A stretch of DNA of 64,000 bases from NCBI RefSeq assembly GCF_964275005.1, contig NC_092702.1, positions 33,208,726 through 33,272,725 on the forward strand, given 5' to 3'. The notes under the pieces were generated by a model. That model did no database searches, had not been told where the DNA came from, and saw only the letters and a program-made list of their open reading frames with translations. Every line of letters starts with the position of its first letter. Positions within the stretch are counted from its first letter, which is position 1. The stretch comes from Diadema setosum. Lineage: Eukaryota; Echinodermata; Echinoidea; Diadematoida; Diadematidae. Positions 58,351-64,000 of the stretch are shown in pieces. The position numbers and the translations under genes were made by a program.

Positions 58351-60280
58351 TGTACAAATGTATGACAGGTATTGTATGTGTGCATGCATAGGTATTATCT
58401 GTGTCTGTGTGTATGTAAATATATAACTATGAATCCAACTTTAGGGAGACATTATATGTTCATAATTACTTTATGATAGAGAAGACCGAAGACCTTAGGG
58501 AGTTGTTTAACCCTAGCATATGTATGTGCATTTTGAATCAATGTTTGTTAGTATTACTCATGGAATTGCTGGTCTAACCTGTTTCAATTCAATGTTACTG
58601 TTTTCAAGCTTATTTTATTGGCAACATAGTGTCACATGGAATTTTACTTGTCCACATAATGAAAGATATACAGTAATGAGCATTAAATCAACCATTCAAA
58701 GTGAATCAGACCGTTTCTCTCATGTACTGGTAGCGGTTTTATTTGCCGACATGAGATATATGCCTGAAAACTCAACATATAGATGGTATCAACATATCAT
58801 ATTCGTAGAACACTTGCATTCTGCAGTTAAGGCTTTGATTTATAGAATTTTCCAACAGCTGTCTGCAGTATGTATTGAATGAAATTGCATTTTTTTTTCT
58901 ATTAAACAACAACAACAACAACAACAACAACAGCTGGATCATGTAGCAACTCTGAAAGGCAACATCACAAACTTAATCAGTGTGGCCATTGGCCTGAAGG
59001 AAATCCTTCAAACTCTGGAAGGGGAGGACACACCCACCCATCTCATGCATATTCAACAGATCCAGAGCAAGGCTTCTGATTGGACCAAACTGACAAGTGC
59101 CCTGCATTCTCTGGGCAGCGGAATTCTCATAGATGCTGGTAAGTTGTGATTCAAATGAAAAATGCATCATGACACTCTAAATGTGTGTTGAAATGACAAG
59201 TTTTACTTTCAGCATCCACATCAAGAAATTGGCAGCAATAACTAGTTGCAGTAAAATTTATTGTATGAAATATAGTATGATGTGTACTGACAAGCATTGC
59301 AGAGTGTACAAAGATGCTGTTGAGATGCTAGTTGTCACTTCAAGTGGCGAAATGCTTGTTTGGCATAGAGTTCATACCACTTCATTCAATATTGGCTGAA
59401 AATAATTGATATGATATTGTAGATTTACGAATACTGGCATCCCAGAACATGTAGTATTCAAAGCGTTGCATTGAACAGGTGTAAGAGTGAGAAGTACAGT
59501 CAATGGGCCGGATGCATAAACGCTAGCAATTGCTTGTGCTAGCCTTTTACTCGAATCCGTATGCATAAAAACAAGCAATTGCTTGCGAGCAGAAGCTCTT
59601 GCTAGCAAGTACAAGCAATTGCTTGCTGTCCGCAAGCAATTGCTTAGAGACCAAGCATTTGCTTAAAAACGTATGCATAAAACATACCTTTTGCTAGTTC
59701 TTGCTAGCAATTGCTTACGATTTTCCAAGCTCTGTAAAATGAGCTTGAGCTTTTGCTTATCTGGGATGTTCCCTTTTAAGTATCATTTTCATGTTCATGG
59801 AAGAAAGACAACAATTGTGAAGGAGTGGTATAAATCTACAAGAAATTACTCTTAAGTAGAGTAAGAGATTTTTTCATTTCAACAACGGGAATGTCCAGTG
59901 GTTAGCACGCAAAATTTGATGAAAAACAGGTAGGATGTCTCACTTCGGTGGAGAGCAAGGTGACGTCTCTCCACGTGCGATCTGGCAGATGCGGGCTATT
60001 GTAAGCAGTGATTTGAATCAGCCAGTAATACCAAGGAGGTATGAGAGTATACCTCCTTGGTAATACGAGTGTGTGTATAGTTGTGTGTGTGTGCGTCTGT
60101 GTGTGCATTTATGAGTGTCATTTCATAGCTCTTCTGCTATGTCAGGAAATGTTTCTGCACACACATGCCCTTTCAAATGCATGCTGCCACACTCGCCTTT
60201 GTTCTTGTGTTCGCACAGGCGTGACGTCCCTTTTGTTGAAAACGCAAGCAATTGCTTGTGCGGGACAAGCAAAAGGTATA

Positions 60281-60315
<35 letters not shown>

Positions 60316-63300
60316 TTCATATGAGCATTGATATGATCACTATACTGCTATGTCAGGTTCCAGCTCACACATGCCCCTATGAAATATCTAATACGAAACA
60401 CGCCTTTGTTCTCAGACGTACAGTGTTCGCACAAGCGTGACGCTATTGTTCGAACCCTAAGCAATTGCTTGCTGAATGCAAGCAAAAGGTATGTGCACAA
60501 GCAAAAGATTATGCATATGTACTTAAGCAATTGCTTGAGCTACACCTTTTACTAGACGAGCTTGTGCTTTTGTTTGAAGCAATTGCTTACAAGCAATTGT
60601 TTGTTTTATGCATTCGGCCCATTAATGCGATTAAACTACGCCTTTTCTGTTGTCATTTTGATAGAAAGGATATTGTCTGGCGTCGGAAAAAGAAGAGTGG
60701 TCAAAATGATAACTTATCGTTACATTGAACAGGTGCATAACCAACAAGGTTTTTCCTCCTGCCTGTGTACCTTGCCATTATGTATTCATATCTAGATCTG
60801 CACTGCTTGTGCCATCTGCTCCTGAAAGCTTAACAAAAGAACAAAATTAAACTCACGAAAAAGATAAATATGCTGTTGTTGTTTGCCCTTACCAGGTGAC
60901 CGGTCACTGCTGGACAGGTTAGAATACCTCAACCTGGACTGGGCAGTGAGTGGCCTGGAGCTCCTGGCCACCTTTGACCGCGTGGTGCTGGGTCAGAGGT
61001 CGCCGGACTTTGACGCCATGGCGGAGGCCATGAGGTCGGGTCAAGAGGGTCCCGTGCTGGAAGAGGTCAGGAGGTTAAATGTCAAAGGGAAGGAACTGAG
61101 GGAGCAGTCCAACAAGGCCATCATAGGGTGAGAACAAACATTGAAATATTTGTAAAGAGAAAAAGCAGAAGTCATCATATTGTCTGTATGAAATATAATT
61201 GCACTGCTGCCTTGTTTCTCCTTTTCCACAGTAGGCTTCCAGAAAAATCAGATATATTATGTGCTGACACGTGAATATAAAAGCCTATCTGATTTGTGCA
61301 TTGTTTTCCTGCACTGAGATATATGCAATGCAACATATAAGAATCTTGTTGTTTTTTCATATGGTGAGATAATCATTCTGTTTCTATATTCACATTTCAT
61401 CACCATGCAAGTGAGCTGTTACTTACAGAAATGTACTATTCCTCATCCCCTTTCCTTGTGCAGGTGCTCGGACGTTGGCAAGCAGATGAATCTGACCCAA
61501 GCGCTGAAAGATCTGGACCTCTCCACCAACTCCCTAGCGACGGCAGCCATCTCCATGGTTACCACCTCCCAGGGTCAAATGTCATCGGATGTCGAGTTCC
61601 GCCTGCATAGGGTCAGCTTGCTTCACAGAGAATGGCTGGTAAAGGTATGTCAAGTGGAAGACGTACCTCTCAACTGAATGCTCCAGAATGTGGAAGTTAA
61701 TTTCTGCAGTTATATACAGCTCACGTATGAGTACAATATGATTGCTCTTGTTAAGCACGATTGGAGTTTAGAGATGAATTTTGTAATATCAGGCTTCTCA
61801 GTCGATACTTATATTATCAAAACCTTTAAGTTGGCTTGCAAAGAAAGTATGTTTTTTTCTCTTTTTCTCACAAGGTTAGACTTATCTAGGTACTAGATAC
61901 TTATATATTACCTAACTAGACTCTTCAATCTCATGGTTACATATTAAGGATGGAAGGATTTCTGTTGGTGCTATCAGGCTTCATAGTAAGAGCTTTCCAG
62001 TTGAGAGGATCAGATCTTATTGCTGTCCTGTTCCTGTTCTCTCAGTGTAACATGCATTTGAGATTGAAGATCTGTAGACTAGTTCAGCCACATCATTGTC
62101 TTTATAGGTTCATTAGGTTGCTCTTATTCTTCATTACTTTCAACATCAGTGAGATTTTTTTACCATCGAGGTTGTCATGCTCTTTGTGTTTCAGACTCAG
62201 CTGGTGGAATGTCTCATCGACAGCCTGGTGATTGAGATGTTGATACCGCTGGACCGGCTGACCGGGGCAGCTCTTGCCGCCAGGCAAGCTCAGGGTAAGA
62301 CCTACCGCCTCACAGGTACTTATGAATGGCAAATGATCATGATCCTTCTTTTAGATTTCGTTTTCTGTCAATACAATTTTTTATTTTAACTTTAAGACAG
62401 AGAGCTGCATCAGGGATTATTACATAGTGTGCTTATCAGATAGTCAAAATCATTCAAACTAAATTGAATGAGATGTGGCTAGTGTAAGATGGCAGAGAGG
62501 GCTCTTTTATGAGATGATATTTGATGCCGGTCCTGGATGGGCTATAAAATTTTGTGAATTGGAGCTGATGGCCTTTTTGGCAGCATGAAATTTTCGTGAA
62601 TTGCCACTGGCATCCAGTGCATATTTTGGCGCTCGCGAAATTTGTGAAATTAAAATGCACACGAATAGTTCTTGTTTTATATACCTGTATGTGCTTACCT
62701 CATTAACCTGACCAAGTTATCCTTTCCTTAATCGTGTTTCAGGCCCTTCCCGGCAGCAGATCATGGAAGAGTTCCAGGCACAGGCCGATGGACTCAGCCA
62801 GGCTGTGACCAAGATCAGACAGGACTGTACCATGCTGCTCCAAGGGGTGTCCAACCTCCCTGAGAGGGACACCATCTTTGAGTGCGTGGACACCCTGGCG
62901 AGGATCACCCCTACTGTGCTGTCTAAGATGCGGCAAATGGCGGGTGAGATGTGCAAGAGATCCCATATACACAGCATCGCAAACATGTATATTTATGTAC
63001 TCATATGCATAAACACACACACACAAGCAAGCACAAGTTGGGAGGCAATTTGCTGATCCCCATAAGGGTGCCCATCTTACAAAGAGGATTACGATTTTCC
63101 TCTGAACTGGGTCCCTGGTATGTGTGCCATGAAAATGAGGCAAGTGAAATACACAAGGTTTTCAGAAATTGTCTTTTCTTTGGCTGTAGAGAATTATCAA
63201 ATTACCACACACTGAAATCAGAGCACAATTTGTATGTGGGAATAGATTCAAAATGTGATTGCTCTATCAAAACTCTTCTTTCCAGATGGCTCCTCTGCAA

Positions 63301-64000
63301 GTGCTAATAGTGATGTCACAAATCAGAAGCGGGAATGGGCGTGTTACACCAACGCCCTGATCTCTGCCATCAACAGTCTTCCGGGCGTTGACTTCGCCAT
63401 CAAACAAGGTGAGACAGATTGATCTGAGATGTTCATCCCGAAAGATGTAATTAATGGAAAACTTCACAACAGCCCACCCCAGCACATTTTACGCATTATG
63501 ATCCAAGAGCTGGTATCACAAGCTGAAAATTAATGAGGACATGGAGAAAACTATGTAATTGTCTATGGCCAGAATTTATACCTATTGAGAATGTAGTAGC
63601 TGCCAGTTGTTTCAACTGTTTTGGTCATTTCCACTGTTATTGTAGGTAGAGTCTGAAAATGTGACAGTAGTCCTGCACAAATGATTACTGGCGCAGTATT
63701 CTTGAATTAATAGTAAATGCCCTGTTTGCTCTCAAGCAAAACTTTGTCAGTGACTAGGATAAGTATACACCAGTTTTGTTTTGTTGTTTTAGGCAAAGAT
63801 GTGTAAACTTCAGTGAGATGTTATCAAGATATATGATAATGCTTTTCTGATATAGTCCCCCTTTTTTAAGCTGCCTTTTCAAATCAAATCACCTAGGTGC
63901 AAAAATTCACAAATTTTATTTTGTGTTTTTGTGACAAGAGATGGCAAGATCTCTGCTGCAAGACAAGTCACCAACTCCTCCCGGTGCCAGTGTGTCCCTC
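40268..64000 (+). CDS. Extended alpha-catenin/vinculin family protein, 22+ exons
   Basis: A multi-exon gene for a cytoskeletal helical-bundle protein of the alpha-catenin/alpha-catulin/vinculin family, open at the right edge. The 22 exons listed separately all join in frame, giving 1278 residues so far. Matches to alpha-catenin run in order: N-terminal IQTRSIERVLAPIAAQ (IRTLAVERLLEPLVTQ in alpha-catenin), then KRQQDLNDPGRKEK (KRQQELKDVGHRDQ), IIAECK (IVAECN), VDVFMETTEPMDRLVKTA, and FMEVSESCLEDDIEEC (FLAVSESHILEDVNKC). Family proteins link cadherin or integrin complexes to actin. Alpha-catenin ends near 906 residues and vinculin near 1066; here, after a Pro/Ser-rich linker at about 690-770, another 500 or more helix-rich residues follow without a recognisable actin-binding domain. 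Which known member it is orthologous to, and its partners, are not known. Confidence 0.9.
40449..40477 (+). promoter_or_regulatory. GC-box cluster in intron 1
   Basis: A run of overlapping GGGCGG/GGGGCGGGG-type boxes just after the exon 1 donor, in the CG-rich zone around the first exon. Possible Sp/KLF-type sites; this rests on motif resemblance alone. Confidence 0.45.
40640..43600 (-). mobile_element. LINE (CR1/jockey-type body) in intron 1, antisense, dead
   Basis: Read on the minus strand from 43600: endonuclease (ALNCNSLKGSSKRANFQAAI, IITGDFNHPDINWD, GNTLDLIVTSNP, SDHHILTFHIS), then reverse transcriptase (PSKASGPDEIPPRLLQ near 42180; WRQALVAPVHKSGDKNETSN; DAVFLDFQKAFDRVPHQ near 41780; VPQGSVLEPTLFLLFINDI near 41210; RFADDC near 41135; YKYLGVTITHHDLSWNKHC), then TALVRPQLEYASEVWNPHT near 40750. 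Frames are broken. A DNA element at 41232-41590 interrupts the RT domain between SGV and VPQGS-type sequence. The motif wording resembles the CR1/jockey group; exact clade not assigned. Confidence 0.88.
41232..41590. mobile_element. DNA element of the CTAACTGCGAC family inside the LINE
   Basis: A 359-bp element with ends CTAGCCCCGGAGACC and, at the other side, TCGCAGTTAG (complement CTAACTGCGA). It is flanked by a GGGCACT duplication (41225-41231, 41591-41597). It matches element 3310-4026 in reverse complement at both ends. LINE sequence resumes directly on either side, so the boundaries are secure. It has hairpins near each end and no transposase. Confidence 0.9.
43728..43844. mobile_element. 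Short copy of the CTAACTGCGAC family
   Basis: A 117-bp copy starting CTAACTGCGACCAGCCCCAA and ending CCCCGGGTTAG, flanked by TTTACCA on both sides (43721-43727 and 43845-43851). An internally deleted member with intact ends. Confidence 0.85.
43852..45049. other. Intron 1 sequence, nothing recognised
   Basis: No exon, no RNA gene and no clear repeat ends; a few A and T runs (about 44550-44570). Confidence 0.4.
45050..45415 (-). mobile_element. LINE fragment, RT C-terminal end
   Basis: The minus strand encodes YKTLVLPVLEYAAIVWDPFN, then HKNIMKLEMVHCRYACF and LKQLQWDTLQKRRAQ, the usual C-terminal wording of non-LTR reverse-transcriptase proteins. A C run at about 45112-45132 follows. Only this fragment is present. 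Confidence 0.75.
45902..46048 (+). CDS. Catenin-like exon 2
   Basis: After TTCCAG, before GTATCA; phase 0 to 0, residues 50-98. VSQLIILNETAERDGGKLPN aligns with the vinculin N-terminal bundle ([20 protein letters not shown]), and ATEDLVQVGQKM with SNLVRVGKET. A second AG at 45909-45910 is also in frame and would drop three residues. Confidence 0.9.
46521..46670 (+). CDS. Catenin-like exon 3
   Basis: After ACTCCAG, before GTATAA; residues 99-148. LEMPEVCDATIAAGRSMLMA and ARDNMVTAARRLLETTMK parallel LKEELVAAVEDVRKQGDLMK and KRGNMVRAARALLSAVTR of alpha-catenin. Confidence 0.92.
46723..46911. mobile_element. MITE with about 55-bp inverted ends
   Basis: TTGCAACTGATTGACAAATT...GCCCTAC at the left and its complement at the right. 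The arms also share ATTTACGT..AAGCACTGAA and TGATCAGT. It lies just after exon 3 in the intron. Confidence 0.75.
47651..48692. repeat. CCTCCGCC-family repeat, copy 4
   Basis: Same landmarks as the three copies in the PGC-1 introns: ATGCCTCCGCTACGAAGTGG at the left with CCGTACGT repeats, AGGTCA direct repeats (for example near 47878 and 48187), and GGCGGAGGCATATCAGTCGC at the right. It lies in the intron between exons 3 and 4. Confidence 0.85.
48935..49057 (+). CDS. Catenin-like exon 4
   Basis: After ATACCAG, before GTATGT; residues 149-189. VLLISDDAEVRRIVDACQWV and VQDGLQDMRAVGSMKEL follow alpha-catenin LLILADMADVYKLLVQLKVV and VEDGILKLRNAGNEQDL closely. Confidence 0.92.
49906..50085 (+). 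CDS. Catenin-like exon 5
   Basis: After TTTCAG, before GTTGGC; residues 190-249. CDKRQQDLNDPGRKEKIILA is the clearest match to alpha-catenin (KRQQELKDVGHRDQMAAA), followed by TVPLLNSSMQAFVKYP (NVPILYTASQACLQHP). Confidence 0.94.
50650..50793 (+). CDS. Catenin-like exon 6
   Basis: After AACCAG, before GTGTGTGTG; residues 250-297. SRDYTCKQISDAVSLILEAV parallels NRDLIYKQLQQAVTGISNAA of alpha-catenin. The donor merges with a GT repeat. Confidence 0.88.
51294..51440 (+). CDS. Catenin-like exon 7
   Basis: After ACCCTAG, before GTAAGG; residues 298-346. FEGILEQTVRHGMSVAAASR and DDIIAECKH parallel LEERLESIISGAALMADSS and ERIVAECN in alpha-catenin. Confidence 0.9.
52029..52259 (+). CDS. Catenin-like exon 8
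   Basis: After AATCAACAG, before GTGAGA; residues 347-423. ITHQIVDVFMETTEPMDRLV aligns with VMDHVSDSFLETNVPLLVLI in the alpha-catenin middle region. An upstream AG (51956-51957) after a long T run is ruled out because it would add an in-frame stop. Confidence 0.88.
53039..53168 (+). CDS. Catenin-like exon 9
   Basis: After AAATTAG, before GTGAGT; residues 424-467. DDDFHDHSDRVLQLAAFIAA parallels EYAQVFREHANKLIEVANLA of alpha-catenin. The donor splits an Arg codon. Confidence 0.87.
53225..53390 (-). mobile_element. tRNA-derived SINE
   Basis: On the minus strand it begins GGTGTTTTAGTCTAGTGGAT (A-box-like TAGTCTAGTGG) and has the B box GGTTCAAACC at 53330-53339, followed by a non-tRNA body. Pairing in the cloverleaf is too poor for a working tRNA, so a short retroelement copy is the better call. 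Confidence 0.55.
53451..53660 (+). CDS. Catenin-like exon 10
   Basis: After CTATTAG, before GTTAGG; residues to about 537. LKLVRREWHSSVNQLLDVVD followed by HKFMEVSE matches FKEQWEKQVRVLTDAVDDIT...DDFLAVSE of the alpha-catenin M region. Trp at residue 512 is the first of the repeated REW-type helices. Confidence 0.9.
53918..54115 (+). CDS. Catenin-like exon 11
   Basis: After TTTCCAG, before GTGAGC; residues to about 603. ESCLEDDIEECRQASLIDD continues the match to ESHILEDVNKCVIALQEKD, and ILGRCKRLLHVARQH matches IRGRAARVIHVVTSE. Confidence 0.92.
55160..55387 (+). CDS. Catenin-like exon 12
   Basis: After CCAATTAG, before GTGAGC; residues to about 679. It begins as a helix (AIPLVKNRAHYAVGNIRN), continues LLDHARHLLQCIHNLHQSLD, similar in position to the last M-region bundle, then turns into a Pro/Gly-containing linker (QPSILSPLRLAGCSARGHG). 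Confidence 0.87.
56246..56521 (+). CDS. Catenin-like exon 13 (linker)
   Basis: After GATCAG, before GTAGTT; residues to about 771. Ser/Pro/His-rich and low in helix-forming pattern (PEPSPIKPISMKPRSRLDPS, then SKPLPPKKITR). It separates the alpha-catenin-like half from the extra C-terminal half; vinculin has a Pro-rich linker in a comparable role. Confidence 0.85.
57013..57187 (+). CDS. Catenin-like exon 14
   Basis: After TGAACAG, before GTGAGT; residues to about 829. Amphipathic helices (ELVRALFAKQGDQVKSYCEE) begin the extra half. No family assignment on its own. Confidence 0.85.
58050..58293 (+). CDS. Catenin-like exon 15
   Basis: After TTTCAG, before GTGAGA; residues to 910. IRAEKWNGHMTEVVEELHDL repeats the pattern of the middle-region helix (Trp at residue 870), then GWWTELNRKAS. 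Confidence 0.88.
58321..58352. repeat. TATG microsatellite
   Basis: About seven or eight TATG tetranucleotide units shortly after the exon 15 donor. Confidence 0.85.
58906..58933. repeat. AAC microsatellite forming a splice acceptor
   Basis: A perfect CAA/AAC trinucleotide run of about nine units whose last unit, CAG, is the acceptor of exon 16. The preceding T run (about 58890-58898) serves as the pyrimidine tract. Confidence 0.85.
58934..59138 (+). CDS. Catenin-like exon 16
   Basis: After the AAC repeat ending CAG, before GTAAGT; residues to about 979. LDHVATLKGNITNLISVAIG and SKASDWTKLTSALHSLGSGI are helix-like; the DW segment may be a further variant of the repeated Trp helix. Confidence 0.87.
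59505..60620. mobile_element. MITE rich in AAGCAATTGCTT palindromes
   Basis: About 1.1 kb with inverted ends GGGCCGGATGCATAAACGCT and, complemented, GGGCCGAATGCATAAAACAA. At least a dozen copies of AGCAATTGCT or close variants crowd towards both ends. The middle holds TG repeats (about 60062-60107 and 60280-60313) and a duplicated stretch (TATGTCAGG...CACACATGCCC near 60137 and 60349). Non-coding. Confidence 0.75.
60896..61127 (+). CDS. Catenin-like exon 17
   Basis: After CTTACCAG, before GTGAGA; residues to about 1056. LLDRLEYLNLDWAVSGLELL and MAEAMRSGQEGPVLEEVRRL; the start of another bundle. Confidence 0.88.
61464..61644 (+). CDS. Catenin-like exon 18
   Basis: After TTGTGCAG, before GTATGT; residues to 1116. 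LSTNSLATAAISMVTTSQG and RVSLLHREWLVK; Trp at residue 1113 is in the third REW-type helix. Confidence 0.88.
62195..62294 (+). CDS. Catenin-like exon 19
   Basis: After GTTTCAG, before GTAAGA; residues to about 1150. TQLVECLIDSLVIEMLIPLD continues the helix begun in exon 18. Confidence 0.86.
62743..62943 (+). CDS. Catenin-like exon 20
   Basis: After GTTTCAG, before GTGAGA; residues to about 1217. QQIMEEFQAQADGLSQAVTK and IFECVDTLARITPTVLSKMR; family-like helices. Confidence 0.88.
63286..63408 (+). CDS. Catenin-like exon 21
   Basis: After TTTCCAG, before GTGAGA; residues to about 1258. NQKREWACYTNALISAINSL is the fourth REW-type helix (Trp at residue 1234). Confidence 0.87.
63939..64000 (+). 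CDS. Catenin-like exon 22 (cut by window edge)
   Basis: After GTGACAAG; continues the frame as EMARSLLQDKSPTPPGASVS to the window edge. A second AG two bases on would shift frame, so this acceptor is chosen for continuity, with less certainty than the others. Confidence 0.6.

Overview
This is nuclear DNA from an intron-rich, repeat-rich animal. Two long spliced genes run left to right, separated by about 16 kb of repeats. The gene families and the mobile-element mix (animal-type LINEs, many MITEs and fold-back elements) point to an invertebrate. I lean towards a marine deuterostome (echinoderm, hemichordate or lancelet), but the sequence does not settle this and a mollusc cannot be excluded.

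Layout. 1-10167: no coding exon recognised; it holds a cluster of fold-back and MITE elements, including three full-size elements inserted in tandem with the same target sequence between them (1837-4033). 10168-24521: nine exons of a PGC-1 family transcriptional coactivator (PPARGC1 type), with LxxLL box, HCF-1 binding motif, RS domain, RRM and conserved C-terminus; only the extreme 5' exon is unaccounted for. 24522-39464: 3' flank and intergenic DNA with several MITEs, a 4.7-kb fold-back structure (about 29990-34655) and a 5'-truncated LINE (about 35950-39436, minus strand). 39465-39537: a tRNA-Lys(CUU) gene on the minus strand, whose terminator region abuts the LINE. 40268-64000: at least 22 exons of a very long alpha-catenin/vinculin family protein, running off the right edge. 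Its first intron holds a second LINE in antisense.

All exon junctions of both genes were checked by reading phase: each joins in frame with GT and AG borders. The nine PGC-1 exons give 789 codons plus a stop, and the 22 catenin-like exons give 1278 codons and are still open at the edge.

Most noteworthy: (1) the catenin-like protein keeps an alpha-catenin N-terminal and middle region but continues with further helical-bundle sequence where alpha-catenin would have its actin-binding domain; (2) three elements of one DNA-transposon-like family sit in tandem, each junction carrying the same TTGGACC, and two other copies have their own clear target duplications; (3) a repeat family carrying many AGGTCA direct repeats (DR1-type nuclear-receptor sites) has three copies inside introns of the PGC-1 gene, a coactivator of such receptors; (4) a LINE is joined directly to the terminator of the tRNA-Lys gene.
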